Assembly (NCBI GenBank): GCA_902587165.1
Contig: CACIKF010000001.1
Coordinates: forward strand, 437,501-501,500
Source: Puniceicoccaceae bacterium
Lineage (GTDB): Bacteria > Verrucomicrobiota > Verrucomicrobiia > Opitutales > Coraliomargaritaceae
Direction: 5' to 3'
DNA: 64,000 nt
Below are positions 30,637-41,256 of this stretch, piece by piece (the first letter of the stretch is position 1; each line of letters opens with the position of its first letter). The notes under the pieces were generated by a model. The model was not told the origin of the DNA and ran no database searches. It saw only the letters and a program-made list of their open reading frames with translations. The position numbers and the translations under genes were made by a program.

Positions 30637-31088
30637 GCGTATGTCTGTCGGGAACTGCCCTCGCACTGACCACAGACGCCGTATACTTCCATTAAGTGGG
30701 CGATTTGAGTGTAGCCATGCTTTTTTGCTTGGTTAAAGACCGCATTGTTTGCGCAAAGATCAAGGCGCTCAGTCTTATGGCATTCACGGCAAATCAGATG
30801 ATGATAATGTTCATCGGGGGCGGTTAGTTCAAAGAGCTGTGTGCCATTTTCTAGGAGCACACGTTGAAGCATACCTATATTTTCAAAGGTTTCGAGATTC
30901 CTGTAAACTGTGACGAGGTCTGACTGGGCCAGTTCGGCTCTTTCGCGTATCTCTTCAGCCGAAGCCGGACGGTCGAAGGTTAGTAATGCGCCCAATAAAA
31001 GCTCGCGTTTTTTTGTCATGCGTCCTCCGCTAGCCTTGAGGCGATCGATGGCTGTAACAAACAATTTGCTTGAGTTGTCTTCAGGCAT
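30633..31088 (-). CDS. Fur-family metal regulator, probably Zur
   Basis: 151 residues from the ATG at 31088; a TTG at 31100 is a less likely start. The winged helix is in ASAEEIRERAELAQSDLVTVYRNLETFENIGML. The dimerisation domain has HYHHLICRECHKTERLD and VYGVCGQC: two CxxC pairs that form the structural zinc site, and the HxHH regulatory site. Sequence alone does not settle Fur, Zur or PerR. The flanking MerC and ZnuD-like receptor genes make Zur the best guess. Its stop codon overlaps the merC stop head to head in CTAG. Confidence 0.85.
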   Translation of the reverse strand: MPEDNSSKLFVTAIDRLKASGGRMTKKRELLLGALLTFDRPASAEEIRERAELAQSDLVTVYRNLETFENIGMLQRVLLENGTQLFELTAPDEHYHHLICRECHKTERLDLCANNAVFNQAKKHGYTQIAHLMEVYGVCGQCEGSSRQTYA

Positions 31089-31224
31089 GAAGTCACGCAA
31101 ATGTCTTCCAGTAATTGTGCAACACTTTATGAGGCTAAGAAGTCGATTGGGAGTCTGTGATTAGTTATTAAGGAGATTAATTTTGACTTTAAAGACAGCG
31201 CTAGCTAGGTGCGGTTGTTGTAAG

Positions 31225-31265
31225 AACAAAAAAGCCCTGCGAGGTCTAAGACCGCCGCAGGGCTT
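31225..31265 (-). terminator. Rho-independent terminator of the TonB receptor gene
   Basis: A perfect 10-bp stem, AAGCCCTGCG (31232-31241) with CGCAGGGCTT (31256-31265), has an inner GGTC/GACC extension. Read on the minus strand it is followed by a TTTTTTGTT run. It lies 23 bp past the stop of the TonB receptor gene. Confidence 0.9.
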
Positions 31266-31287
31266 GGAAATTTATAATTAACGGTTT

Positions 31288-33423
31288 CTAGAACTTGTAG
31301 CTTAAGCCGACATTTACGCTTTTTCCCGGTAAGGGTGCTTTATCCTTAATGAATGATGTGTGGCGGCGAATGTCTTCATCAAGCAAGTTACGCCCCTGTG
31401 CAAAAAGTGTAAGTTCACCCCCTTCTAGCTCGATGCTGTGCGAGAGATCAAATTGTAGCTCAGTGAATGAGGCTGTTTCACTCTCAAATTCCGCGTTTTT
31501 CGACTGCTTGAAGTTTTGGCGTAGCAATGCCCCGACTGTCCACGGCCCATTTTCTATACGAAGCTTACCACCGATCCGCATGGGTGTGATTCTTGGCAAG
31601 TTAGTGTTATCATCTTCATTCGTCGCCCGAACATAGTCTGCTAAGAGCCCTACAGTTACGGTGCTTCCTGCAGATTTGTAGGCAATGTAATTTGCCTCGG
31701 CTTCAAAGCCATAGAATAAGGCATCGACTGCCTCGAATTGGTAATTGTCGTAATCTACTGATTCCCCAAAGTGTGGAGAGTCTACCTCATCGTTGGTTAT
31801 GGTGGTTTGGGTTCCTAAGTTCCTAGAGTTGATATAATCGTTAAAAGTGGTATAGAAAGCTGTAACTGTAGTCGACCAATTTCCCGCACTGTAATCGTGG
31901 CGGAGGTCTATTCCGTGAGCTGTTTCTAGTCCTAGGTTTGGATCGCCAAACTCATATTGGTCTGTTGCAATATGCGCTCCTAATGAGTAGAGCTCTGTTG
32001 AAGTAGGGTGCCTTTGAGATCGCTGCAAAGATAGAGTCAAAGATTGGTTTTCTGCAAAATTCCAAATAGCGCTCACGCCAAGGCTTAGCGCGTTATCAGA
32101 ATAACTACCAAGATTTCTGGCCTGGCCAGCAGTAGCCTGGCCAGCAGGAACAACAGCTTGATCATCAGGATCAACAGTTTGATTTTCTACGCGTGCTCCA
32201 AATTCCCAGTGAAGATCTCCATTGTGAATGTGCTCGCTAATAAAAATAGCTTGATTCTGGGTATTAGACCCAGGAGTAAAAGCCTCCTCGCCGATTGCAG
32301 AGAAGTCGCTATCGGCAAATTGTATTCCGACTACACCTTGATCAAAGCTAGCGAATGAGTCATGGGCGATCTCACCTCTTAGTTCCCAACCTTCATTGTC
32401 ATACCTAGTTGCATGCTCCCCTTCAGACTCTACGTGCATGTAGTCGGTGCTGCCAAATCGGACGCGAGCGGCTTTAATCCAGTCAAGGGGCTCGACTAGG
32501 ACCAGTTCGGCATCGTAGCGTTTACGTTCAAGGTCCACGATAGTTGGAGCTTCTTCTTCTTCTTCCTCTTCTTCTTCATGTGCGTGACCTGCTACTCCGT
32601 ATAGGGAATTGTAGTTAGAATAAGAGAGGCCGAAGTAGCTACCTTCGTTGAAGAACCAAGTATTACCAATAGAGTAGGAATCTGTTTCGACGAAACTGTT
32701 TTCTAAAATGCCATTAGCCTCCTCGCCTTCGTGAGGGTTTAGTTCTGCATGCCCAGGGATCTCATAGTCGTCGTTATCGCGAGTAAGGCCTGTGACGCTC
32801 ATTGACCAATTTTCGCCCCCAGCCTTAATGTAGCCTCGGGTAGTTTCGCCCGAACTGGCGCTGTCGTAGCTGGACTTGAATCCTCCTTCTACTTCACCAG
32901 CTTTTGAGACTGGAGAGCGCGGTATTTCGCGCCCGATCATGTTGACGACTCCGCCAATGGCGGAACTGCCGTAAAGTAAGGTAGACGGCCCGCGTAAAAT
33001 TTCGATGCGCTCTAAAAGTAGAGGCTCCGTCGCTACTGCGTGGTCGACGCTGATGCTAGAGACGTCAAGCGCCTCAATCCCAGAATCGAGTATACGCACG
33101 CGCACACCATCAAAACCACGGATAACTGGGCGACTGGCACTACCGCCGAAGCTAGTGGAACTTACTCCCGGCTGTCCTTCTAAGAGCTCGCCGATGCTAG
33201 AGCCTGAGTTCTCCTCGATCTCTTCAGAGCCGAGTGAGCTAAAGGGGCTAGCAAAGTCATCAACTGATCGAGCGACAGGCCCAGCGGAGACAACGAAGTC
33301 CTCAAGCTGGTAGACAGGTTGTTCGACGCCAGGCTCTTCGTTGCCGAAAAGCACCGCATGTGATAATAATATAATTGTGCATAGTGGCGCACAATAATGT
33401 AAATAGTCGTTAATAGTCTTAAT
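31288..33423 (-). CDS. TonB-dependent outer-membrane receptor, ZnuD-like
   Basis: About 711 residues if it starts at the ATT at 33423; the first conventional start is a GTG at 33354. The frame upstream of that GTG is open to a TGA at 33454 and encodes KTINDYLHYCAPLCTIIL then LSHAVLFG, an obvious signal peptide with no ATG, GTG or TTG. The plug domain has SVDHAVATEPLLLERIEIL then RGPSTLLYGSSAIGGVVN, close to zinc receptor ZnuD. A surface loop reads GHAH followed by nine glutamates, like the metal-rich ZnuD loop. The C-terminus VNVGLSYKF ends in Phe as OM barrels do. Predicted zinc uptake, under the adjacent Fur-family regulator. Confidence 0.88.
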   Translation of the reverse strand: MKTINDYLHYCAPLCTIILLSHAVLFGNEEPGVEQPVYQLEDFVVSAGPVARSVDDFASPFSSLGSEEIEENSGSSIGELLEGQPGVSSTSFGGSASRPVIRGFDGVRVRILDSGIEALDVSSISVDHAVATEPLLLERIEILRGPSTLLYGSSAIGGVVNMIGREIPRSPVSKAGEVEGGFKSSYDSASSGETTRGYIKAGGENWSMSVTGLTRDNDDYEIPGHAELNPHEGEEANGILENSFVETDSYSIGNTWFFNEGSYFGLSYSNYNSLYGVAGHAHEEEEEEEEEAPTIVDLERKRYDAELVLVEPLDWIKAARVRFGSTDYMHVESEGEHATRYDNEGWELRGEIAHDSFASFDQGVVGIQFADSDFSAIGEEAFTPGSNTQNQAIFISEHIHNGDLHWEFGARVENQTVDPDDQAVVPAGQATAGQARNLGSYSDNALSLGVSAIWNFAENQSLTLSLQRSQRHPTSTELYSLGAHIATDQYEFGDPNLGLETAHGIDLRHDYSAGNWSTTVTAFYTTFNDYINSRNLGTQTTITNDEVDSPHFGESVDYDNYQFEAVDALFYGFEAEANYIAYKSAGSTVTVGLLADYVRATNEDDNTNLPRITPMRIGGKLRIENGPWTVGALLRQNFKQSKNAEFESETASFTELQFDLSHSIELEGGELTLFAQGRNLLDEDIRRHTSFIKDKAPLPGKSVNVGLSYKF

Positions 33424-33588
33424 TTTGTTGTTTATATGGGTTTCAAATGAAAGTCATTTACTATAAAAATTCGCAATGCAAGTTAAAAAAAGTAACTTTC
33501 AATAAGGAAAAGGCAATATTTAGGCGCAGTGCGCTGATTTATTAGATATAACGGTTGCCTGAGTAAGTATTGTTTGCTGAATGGTTTT

Positions 33589-34839
33589 ATGGATATTTTT
33601 GCAGGAGCCCTAGCAGGGTTACTCATTGGCGCTGGCACAGTTTACATCTGGCTACAGCGCCAGTTGTCCGAAAAGCGACAACGCTTGGCGGCATTAGAAG
33701 CACAGTTTTCTTCTGAGCAGAAAAGTGCGGAGGAAAAACTCGCTCTACTCGAGCAGGCACGCGATCAACTCAAAGAAAGTTTCCAAGCTTTGTCTTCTGA
33801 GGCCCTTTCAAAAAACAATGAGTCTTTCCTTAACCTCGCCAAGACCACGCTTGAGAAATATCAGGAGGGCGCAAAAGGCGATCTAGATAAACGGCAAGAA
33901 GCGATTAATAAAACCGTCGAGCCTGTTGGCATTGCACTGAAGACTTTCAACGAACGCGTCGAAAAAATCGAAGAGCGCCGCACGCAGACCGATGCTTCGC
34001 TCAAGCAGCAACTCCAACAACTCGCGGAGTCGCAAGTTCAGCTCAGCAAAACCACGGGCAGCCTCGTGCAAGCACTGCGCGCACCGCAAGTCCGTGGGCA
34101 GTGGGGAGAGATGCAGCTTCGCCGTACAGTCGAAATGGCCGGTATGATTAACTACTGCGATTTTGAGGAACAGACCTCGGTAGAAACGGGTGACGGTCAG
34201 CGCCAGCGCCCAGATATGATCATACGCTTGCCTAACGAGCGCGTAGTGGTCGTTGATTCTAAAGTGCCACTGGCCGCCTACCTCGATGCCCTTCAATCCG
34301 AAGACCCCGACCACCAAAAGGAGCGTATGGTCGCCCATGCTCGGCATATCAGAGATCACATAAAAGGCCTTTCCGCCAAGTCATACTGGACCCAGTTCGA
34401 TAATGCGCCCGAGTTTGTCGTCCTTTTTATACCCAACGAAACTATATTTAGCGCCGCACTGGAACAAGACCCTGAGCTCATCGAACTGGGGGTGCTCAAT
34501 AAGGTTATCCTCGCTACACCGACGACCCTGATCGCTCTACTTAAAGCGATCGCATATGGTTGGCAACAAGAAGCTATCGCTCGTGAGGCCAAGGATATTG
34601 CGGCTCTAGGCAAGGAACTCTACGAACGTGTCAGTGTTGTCACCGGTCACTTCACCAAGCTAGGCAAAAGCCTCGATCAATCGGTTGGCTGCTATAATAA
34701 AGCAGTCGGCTCCTTAGAAAGTCGTCTACTCGTCACCGCCAAGAAGTTTGATGCCCTCGACAGTGCCTCTGCGGATCCATTATCCGAGCCGTCATTAATC
34801 GAGAAGCAACCTTCCCTACCTAGGCAGGAAGAGCAGTAA
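33589..34839 (+). CDS. rmuC: RmuC-family DNA recombination protein
   Basis: 416 residues from the ATG at 33589 (a TTG at 33574 is also in frame). An N-terminal membrane anchor ([18 protein letters not shown]) is followed by a long coiled coil (about 25-150). Then comes the RmuC nuclease-like domain, with [39 protein letters not shown] and FVVLFIPNE. RmuC limits inversions and recombination at repeats in E. coli. The length and order of parts are typical. Confidence 0.93.
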   Translation: MDIFAGALAGLLIGAGTVYIWLQRQLSEKRQRLAALEAQFSSEQKSAEEKLALLEQARDQLKESFQALSSEALSKNNESFLNLAKTTLEKYQEGAKGDLDKRQEAINKTVEPVGIALKTFNERVEKIEERRTQTDASLKQQLQQLAESQVQLSKTTGSLVQALRAPQVRGQWGEMQLRRTVEMAGMINYCDFEEQTSVETGDGQRQRPDMIIRLPNERVVVVDSKVPLAAYLDALQSEDPDHQKERMVAHARHIRDHIKGLSAKSYWTQFDNAPEFVVLFIPNETIFSAALEQDPELIELGVLNKVILATPTTLIALLKAIAYGWQQEAIAREAKDIAALGKELYERVSVVTGHFTKLGKSLDQSVGCYNKAVGSLESRLLVTAKKFDALDSASADPLSEPSLIEKQPSLPRQEEQ

Positions 34840-34875
34840 CAAGTAATACGCTGGGTGCTGGAATAGTATAGATCG

Positions 34876-35172
34876 ATGGTCCAAGAAAATCCTGAAGAAC
34901 CGATTGAATTTCAGATTAGCGATGAGTTGGACCTTCATACCTTTCGACCTAGCGAACTAGGCGAGTTGATACCGGATTACATTGGGCTATGCCTCCAAAA
35001 AAACATTTTTCGCATTCGGATCATCCACGGCAAAGGGATCGGGACTTTACGTGAAACGGTGCACGCGCTCTTGAGGAAAGACTCTAGAGTAATGCGCTTC
35101 GAGCTCGCAGGCCAGGAGGAAGGAGGGTGGGGTGCCACGATCGCTTGGCTTACTCATGCCTCATGTATTTAG
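34876..35172 (+). CDS. Stand-alone Smr-domain protein
   Basis: 98 residues comprising just one Smr (small MutS-related) domain: DELDLHTFRPSE contains the DLH motif, and IRIIHGKGIGTLRETV the HGKG motif. Smr domains are usually nucleases acting on branched DNA or on mRNA at stalled ribosomes. The MutS2 part is absent. It lies 36 bp downstream of rmuC on the same strand, so a joint role in DNA processing is possible. Confidence 0.85.
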   Translation: MVQENPEEPIEFQISDELDLHTFRPSELGELIPDYIGLCLQKNIFRIRIIHGKGIGTLRETVHALLRKDSRVMRFELAGQEEGGWGATIAWLTHASCI

Positions 35173-35255
35173 GATGTGGTAGCTTGCGCCCCAGCTTGCC
35201 CTCTGTTGACGCAGTTACGGCGACAAACCTGCTTATTCTTGTCCTACTAAATTAC

Positions 35256-36725
35256 TTAAGAAAATCGGCGCCAGACACTTGGAATGAATAATACCATAAC
35301 GGCGAAGAGTTCTAGACGTCCGAGCACCATCAGTAGGCTGAGGTAGACTTTTGTAGTAGGTCTCAGAAATTGAAAATTTTCTGATGGGCCAATCGCATCG
35401 AAGCCGGGACCTATGTTAAAAAGCGTCGCTTGTACGCACGAAAAGACGCTAATAAATTCCAGCTCTGGCTCTAAGGTTGAAACGAAAAGCATAGAAAAAA
35501 TCTGGAGGGCTACTAGAAGCAGTAGAAATAGTATCACATTATGGATTGCGCGTTCACTCAAATATTGGCCCCCCGTTCGCATCGGTATCGTGATGTTGGG
35601 CCGGAAGGAGAGTGCGACACTACGCACCACTGCACGTAGGGCGATTACGATACGTATAACCTTAACTCCCCCTGCGGTTGAACCAGAGCATCCTCCGACA
35701 AACATTATGATAATCAGCAGCATTTTAGCGGGCGGCAACCATTGGTTGAAGTCGGCTGAGGTATACCCGGTAGTAGTCATAATAGAGACCGCTTGGAAAG
35801 TCGCGCTACGGACCAATTCATGATCTGGGATATTTCCAGTCAGTTCGACGAGGAAGAGTGTTAGCAGACCGATGCTGGTCGCTAGGATACCATAGAACCA
35901 ATAGACTTCACTACTTTGCCGCATCATATGAGTCTGTCCGCGAATCAACCGAATCATATAGATGAAGGTCGTAGCACTGAGCGTCATAAAAATGATGGCA
36001 ACCCATTCAATCGCAGGGCTCTGGAAATGTTTTATACTGTCCGTTTCGGTGCTGAAGCCTCCTGTCGCAATAGTAGTCATTGCATGGTTGACTGCCTGGA
36101 ACCAATCCATCCCAGCGAGCTTATAGGCGCACATACAGGCGAAGGAAACGCCAAGGTAAAAAATCATCAAATAGAACGCCCCGCTCTGAATCCGGCCGTG
36201 GTCGAAGTCGGTCGATTTGCCAGATGATTCGTTACTAAATAGGATTTTGGCCCCAGCGCCCAGGGAGGAAAGCACCGCCACGAAAAAGACGACGACCCCC
36301 AAACCGCCAACCCATTGGCTAAGCGAGCGCCATAGAAGTAGGCTTTTAGGGAATTCAGCAAAATTAGTGTATGCGGTCGCACCGGTTGTGGTCAGGCCAG
36401 ACGCGCTCTCAAAGATGGCGTCTGACAGAGCGCAGTCTGTAGCTAAAGCATAGGGCAGGGCACCGATAATAATTGCTAATATCCAAGACAGGCCGATCGC
36501 ACAGAGCGCTTCACGCCTGAAGAGCTTAGTTTTACCTCGGCGCCCGATCAGGTGAAATGATACAGCTAGGCTGACCGTGATTGCGCCCGTGATCAGGAAT
36601 GCCCGTATCGATGCATCATGGATGGACTCCCCTAGATAGATGCCTGAGCAAATGCACAAGGCAAAGGCACATGCTAGGGCGAGCATGACCATGCTCAGTA
36701 GTCTATAGATGATCGTGGTATTCAC
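35256..36725 (-). CDS. trkH: Trk-type potassium uptake channel TrkH
   Basis: 489 residues, with four MPM repeats typical of the SKT superfamily. Selectivity-filter loops are visible ([35 protein letters not shown]). Later [15 protein letters not shown] and [11 protein letters not shown] are TrkH hallmarks. It starts at a GTG (36725), 45 bp after trkA on the same strand. With TrkA it forms the nucleotide-gated K+ uptake system. Confidence 0.95.
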   Translation of the reverse strand: MNTTIIYRLLSMVMLALACAFALCICSGIYLGESIHDASIRAFLITGAITVSLAVSFHLIGRRGKTKLFRREALCAIGLSWILAIIIGALPYALATDCALSDAIFESASGLTTTGATAYTNFAEFPKSLLLWRSLSQWVGGLGVVVFFVAVLSSLGAGAKILFSNESSGKSTDFDHGRIQSGAFYLMIFYLGVSFACMCAYKLAGMDWFQAVNHAMTTIATGGFSTETDSIKHFQSPAIEWVAIIFMTLSATTFIYMIRLIRGQTHMMRQSSEVYWFYGILATSIGLLTLFLVELTGNIPDHELVRSATFQAVSIMTTTGYTSADFNQWLPPAKMLLIIIMFVGGCSGSTAGGVKVIRIVIALRAVVRSVALSFRPNITIPMRTGGQYLSERAIHNVILFLLLLVALQIFSMLFVSTLEPELEFISVFSCVQATLFNIGPGFDAIGPSENFQFLRPTTKVYLSLLMVLGRLELFAVMVLFIPSVWRRFS

Positions 36726-36770
36726 GGAACTTAGCTCTCCTTCGATAAAGATTTTTGTCGATCGCGGCAG

Positions 36771-38120
36771 CTAGATTAGACTCGCGAGTACTCTCTTACG
36801 CTCTGCTTCACTCACGATCAAGACTACGCGGTCACCGGCTAATATTATATCGTCCGCACTGGGCACCTTGGTCTTGAATTTATGGAGTAGTGCTACGAAC
36901 AGCGCATCGGCAGGAAGATGAATATCTTTTACTTTTTTGCCTACACAAGGACTGGAATGTTTGATATGGACTTCAACGATTTTTCCGCTCCCACCGGGTA
37001 ACTCGGCAAGCGTTGAGCTGGAATCCGCAGATAGGTTGCGGAGCATGAACTCAGCCGTCGCTTGCCGAGGCGAGACTACAACTTCTATACCTAGCATTGT
37101 CTTTAAGATTCCAAGGAGCTGATCATAGTCTCCCTTATTAATCACGAGTTGAACCTGGTTAGCTCCTAGCTTGGCGGCCTGTAAGCAAGTCAAGATATTA
37201 TCCTCATCGTCTTTCGTGCAGGCCACGAAATAATCGGCGCTTCCGATCTGCTCTTCTTCCAGTAGACGGAGCGATGTGGCGTCTCCGTGAATCACAGTAA
37301 GGTTGGGGAAACGCTCCGACAGGTCGCGGCACTTAGCTTTGTCTTTTTCGATGACACGAACCTTAAAGCGTGGGTTCGACAATAGCCGAATTAGGCTGAT
37401 TGCGGTCTCACTTCCGCCAAAGAGGACCACACGAGTCTCGTTAATTTTTTGCTTTGGATCGAAGCGCTCACGCAGAGCAAAAAGTTCTTCGGGGTGCCCG
37501 AAGAGAGTGACTAAGTCGTTTTCTTCCAACACGGTCTCGGCACTGGCCACTGCAGTGTTACCATCGCGATGGACGAAGCCGATACGCACACGAGGGTCTA
37601 ATTTTAAATCTTCCAGTTTTTTTCCTATGAAGCGTGATTTAGTCGCGACTCGCTGTTGCTGAACCTCTATCTGACCGCGGGCAAAATTTTCTACCGCGAC
37701 GCGACCGGCACAACGAATTTCTTTGGCGAGTTCTACTGCGCAGATAGCTTCGGGGTTGACCAGAAGATCGATGCCAAAGTGAAGTTGATAATTAATTACC
37801 GAGTTGTCGCTGTAAGTTTCATCGTGGATCCGGGCGATCGTATTTTTCGCGCCGAGACCTTTAGCGAGTGAGCAGGAAATCACATTCGTGCGGTCGTCGC
37901 TCGTCATGGCAAGGAAGGCGTCGCACGAGGCCACGTCCACATCGACTAGTTGCCGAGCCGAGCTGCCATTGCCGTTTACAATGCGCGCATTCTGCTCCTC
38001 GTCTAGCTTCTCGCAGCGCAACTCCGATTGTTCGATCAGTGTTACGTTGTGCCCAGTCGCTGCCAGCGTCGTGCAAAGATTATGGCCGACTTCCCCTGCG
38101 CCTATGATAATAATTTTCAT
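36771..38120 (-). CDS. trkA: Trk system NAD-binding regulator TrkA
   Basis: 449 residues: two tandem RCK units, each a Rossmann NAD domain plus TrkA-C domain. The first begins [16 protein letters not shown] (GxGxxG); the second begins [16 protein letters not shown], a less canonical glycine loop. Residues after GNGSS and HGDAT are the second-strand loops typical of TrkA. It is the first gene of a trkA-trkH operon and gates the channel in response to NAD(H)/ATP. Confidence 0.95.
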   Translation of the reverse strand: MKIIIIGAGEVGHNLCTTLAATGHNVTLIEQSELRCEKLDEEQNARIVNGNGSSARQLVDVDVASCDAFLAMTSDDRTNVISCSLAKGLGAKNTIARIHDETYSDNSVINYQLHFGIDLLVNPEAICAVELAKEIRCAGRVAVENFARGQIEVQQQRVATKSRFIGKKLEDLKLDPRVRIGFVHRDGNTAVASAETVLEENDLVTLFGHPEELFALRERFDPKQKINETRVVLFGGSETAISLIRLLSNPRFKVRVIEKDKAKCRDLSERFPNLTVIHGDATSLRLLEEEQIGSADYFVACTKDDEDNILTCLQAAKLGANQVQLVINKGDYDQLLGILKTMLGIEVVVSPRQATAEFMLRNLSADSSSTLAELPGGSGKIVEVHIKHSSPCVGKKVKDIHLPADALFVALLHKFKTKVPSADDIILAGDRVVLIVSEAERKRVLASLI

Positions 38121-38187
38121 ATCAGAAATTGCGTATTGTGACGCCTCTGCGCGGCATTTCCAGAGTTAAATACGAGGCTTGCCCAAG

Positions 38188-39114
38188 CTAAAGCAGTGCT
38201 ACTTCAACACCAAAGGTTGCACTATCTCCGCCACCTACTGAGTGCAGTCCCTTTTTATGTTCGGGACTATTGGGTGGCCCCATCCAAGGCTCTACGCAAT
38301 AAAATGGACTATCCGGCGCCTCAGTCCATACCACAAAGGCATTCCAGGTAGAGTAGGTGTTCGAGTCGTTCAAAATACGGATCCCCACGTCTTCTTCGCC
38401 GCCATTGGGGCCAAATTTTGCTGTGTCACCTTTCAGGCGCGTGTAAATGTGGTCATTATTTGCAGGGTTACCAAAAGAGGTATCTTTATCCCATCCTTTA
38501 TCAACTGATAGCAGTGAACCATCAGGCGCGTGGGTAAAGCACTTCTTCGCCGGAATCTCAAAGCGGTAATCCGAACGCTTTAGCCCTGCGTGCCAAGGCA
38601 GAGTAAAATAAAAATGATGCCCGGCCGACCAAGGGATCGGATCGTCGCCGAGATTATCTAGTCGCAGATAAACTTTAAAAGAAACCTCTTCGAAAATATA
38701 GCGCACCGTAAACCGATAATTAAAAGGGTAAGCTGTGGCCGCTACTTCATCTGCTTGCAGTTCTGCCGTAAAACCACCCTCATCGATCGAGATGATTTCA
38801 AACTCCCCATCCCGCGCGAACCCGTGTAATGGCATCGGCCTCACCGCGCCTCTGGCATCTTTCCATTGCGCGACTTCACCCGCATTAAAAGTACGCGCCG
38901 AAAAAGGAAACAAAATCGGGTTGCCCCCCTGCACTTCCGCAAATTTGCCATAGTCCGCATTTTCTGGCCAATGGATCACATCCCGCACTGATCCATCCGC
39001 CATACGAAGATTCCAGTTCATAAGTCGTGCCCCTAGTTCTGGCCTTACTAGATAGGTTGAAGAGCCACAGCTCCAGCGGCGTAAGGTCGCTCCATTAAAA
39101 TCAATTTTTTCCAT
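38188..39114 (-). CDS. Aldose 1-epimerase family protein
   Basis: 308 residues from the ATG at 39114 (a GTG at 39138 is in frame). [10 protein letters not shown] at the start, [10 protein letters not shown] in the middle and [12 protein letters not shown], with the conserved His, match the galactose mutarotase fold. [20 protein letters not shown] carries the catalytic Glu region. It could be a mutarotase or a D-hexose-6-phosphate mutarotase (YeaD-like); the sugar is not determinable. Stand-alone, 67 bp downstream of trkA on the same strand. Confidence 0.85.
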   Translation of the reverse strand: MEKIDFNGATLRRWSCGSSTYLVRPELGARLMNWNLRMADGSVRDVIHWPENADYGKFAEVQGGNPILFPFSARTFNAGEVAQWKDARGAVRPMPLHGFARDGEFEIISIDEGGFTAELQADEVAATAYPFNYRFTVRYIFEEVSFKVYLRLDNLGDDPIPWSAGHHFYFTLPWHAGLKRSDYRFEIPAKKCFTHAPDGSLLSVDKGWDKDTSFGNPANNDHIYTRLKGDTAKFGPNGGEEDVGIRILNDSNTYSTWNAFVVWTEAPDSPFYCVEPWMGPPNSPEHKKGLHSVGGGDSATFGVEVALL

Positions 39115-39296
39115 CTTCGTGCTTTTTAAACATACCACCCTCTAAAGGAAAAGCCGAATCTGGAAACGTTTAGCTCCAGTTGGGGGCCATTGTAGATAGT
39201 GGGGCGGCACTCTATCGTGACATTAGTCCGTAGAGGCGCCGAACATTGCTCTTCTCACCTTGCCTTTACGCGCAATCCTGCCAGATTGTTTAGTTC

Positions 39297-40736
39297 ATGT
39301 CACTTCCACGCATCACGGTTCTAATCTTACTGCTTACGCTCGGTCTTTCGACGGTTGCGGGGGAGCCGTCGATACCTGTGGTTGACGAATCAGAAAAGAT
39401 CGACGTCTATGTAATCCCAATTACTGACGCCATCAGTCAGCCCAATCTCTTTGTCCTACGTCGCGGCCTCAAAGAGGCCATCAACAACGATGTAGAGATG
39501 ATACTCCTCGACATGGATACCCCTGGTGGGCGCGTCGATGTCACCCTCGAAATGATGGAGATGCTCGCTAAATTTGATGGCATCACCGCTACTTACATCA
39601 ATCCCGACGCCATCTCCGCAGGTTCTTTCATCGCCGCGGCCACTCAAGAGATTTACTTTGCCCCTGGAGGTAAGATGGGTGCTTCTGCAGTCATTCAAGG
39701 GGGCGGACAAGAAGTACCCGAGACGGCCCGCATGAAGGTCGAGAGCTATCTCCGCGCAAATATCCGCAGCATCACCGAGGATTATCCTTTCCGCTCGGAG
39801 GTCATTCGCGCCATGCTGGATGCCGACTTCGAGCTTAAAATTGGCGAAGATGTCATCAAGCCCGCTGGCGAGCTTCTGACGCTGACCGCATCCGAGGCTA
39901 TTCGCGAATATTCCGAAAGCCCCGACGACCTAGCTCAGCCTCTCCTCGGTAATGGCATTTATGATTCCACAGGTGCGCTCCTTAACGACCGCTTCGGCGA
40001 TGGCAATTACGAGATCAAAGACTTCCACCTCACTTATTCAGAGGTCATCGCTAAGTGGATGAATACCTTCACTCCCGCGCTCCTCGGGATCGGGATGCTC
40101 ATGCTCTTTTTCGAGTTCAAATCCCCCGGTTTCGGCGTCTTTGGTATTTTAGGGATTGTTCTGCTTGGCGTCTTTTTTATCAGTCAGCATATCGCTGGCC
40201 TCGCGGGTAATGAAGTCATTCTTTTCTTCGCACTTGGTACTATATTAGTGTTCGCCGAACTCTTCTTCTTTCCCGGCACCCTCATATTTGCCCTCAGTGG
40301 CCTCGCCTGCATCTTCGGATCCCTGCTCTGGGCGATGCTCGACATGTGGCCCGGTGAGCCCATCAACGTCTCGCCCGACTTGCTCGCTGAGCCAATAGTT
40401 AATCTCGTCTTCGGTCTCTCAATCGCCGTCGCCGGAGCGTTTTTACTCTCACGCTTTTTTCACGGATCGTGGATAGAGCGCAAGCTCGTCCTCGCCGAGG
40501 CTGCTGGCGGCGATAGCCAGACTCTCCGCGCTGAACGCGAGTCCCACCTTCCCCCCTCCGGTAGCACAGGCACTGCCATCACCGATCTCTTCCCCAGCGG
40601 CCGTGTCGAGATCGGCGGCCATCGCTATGAAGCTCGCAGCGCACTCGGCACCATTGATAAGGGCAGCCCCATCCGCGTGAAAAAAGCCGTCGATTTCAGC
40701 CTTATTGTAGAACCCGACCAGCACGCTCGTGCTTGA
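39297..40736 (+). CDS. NfeD-family membrane serine protease (ClpP-like domain)
   Basis: 479 residues: signal peptide, a ClpP-like protease domain, about five membrane helices and a C-terminal OB-fold NfeD domain. The protease part has DMDTPGGRVDVTLEM, and the nucleophile S107 is in DAISAGSFIA, with GGKMGASAV following. The OB part ends in SALGTIDKGSPIRV. This is the long (1a) form, typically encoded with a flotillin. It precedes a short NfeD and floA in one operon. Confidence 0.92.
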   Translation: MSLPRITVLILLLTLGLSTVAGEPSIPVVDESEKIDVYVIPITDAISQPNLFVLRRGLKEAINNDVEMILLDMDTPGGRVDVTLEMMEMLAKFDGITATYINPDAISAGSFIAAATQEIYFAPGGKMGASAVIQGGGQEVPETARMKVESYLRANIRSITEDYPFRSEVIRAMLDADFELKIGEDVIKPAGELLTLTASEAIREYSESPDDLAQPLLGNGIYDSTGALLNDRFGDGNYEIKDFHLTYSEVIAKWMNTFTPALLGIGMLMLFFEFKSPGFGVFGILGIVLLGVFFISQHIAGLAGNEVILFFALGTILVFAELFFFPGTLIFALSGLACIFGSLLWAMLDMWPGEPINVSPDLLAEPIVNLVFGLSIAVAGAFLLSRFFHGSWIERKLVLAEAAGGDSQTLRAERESHLPPSGSTGTAITDLFPSGRVEIGGHRYEARSALGTIDKGSPIRVKKAVDFSLIVEPDQHARA

Positions 40737-40791
40737 CTCGCTTGCGTGCTTCCCCGTCCACCATTACCAATCATTCACTCGTCATCTTTCT

Positions 40792-41256
40792 ATGAGCACC
40801 ATCATCGGCCTACTAGTCGCCGCTTTCATCCTCGTCTTCTTTGAAGTCATCTTACCGGGCGGCATACTCGGAATCATGGCCGCGCTCTGCGTTATCTTCG
40901 CTTCATGGACCGCCGGAGCTGAATACGGGGCGAGTATCGGAATCCTCACATTTGTTGGCTCCGCTGCTGCGATTGCCATACTCGTCTTCATCGAGTTCAA
41001 ACTCCTGGCGCGCACCTCACTCGGCAGCGCATTTTTCCTGAAATCTTCCGTCACAGGTCATTCCAACATTGCACCCGCGGAAGCAGCCATTATAGGTAGG
41101 GATGGTTCTGCGTTAACTCGCCTCAATCCCAGCGGGAAAGTTGCCATCGACGGACAATCCTACGAAGCTCACTCTCAAGATGGCTATATCGAGGCTGATC
41201 AGGCTATTCAAGTAGTCGCTCAAGACAATTTCAAACTCATCATCAAAAAACTATGA
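40792..41256 (+). CDS. Short NfeD-like membrane protein (OB-fold domain)
   Basis: 154 residues from the ATG at 40792; the longer frame from 40729 would overlap the previous gene. Three to four membrane helices ([26 protein letters not shown]) precede an OB-fold NfeD domain with [16 protein letters not shown]. There is no protease domain. Its stop overlaps the floA start by 4 bp (ATGA), so it is tightly coupled to the flotillin. Confidence 0.88.
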   Translation: MSTIIGLLVAAFILVFFEVILPGGILGIMAALCVIFASWTAGAEYGASIGILTFVGSAAAIAILVFIEFKLLARTSLGSAFFLKSSVTGHSNIAPAEAAIIGRDGSALTRLNPSGKVAIDGQSYEAHSQDGYIEADQAIQVVAQDNFKLIIKKL

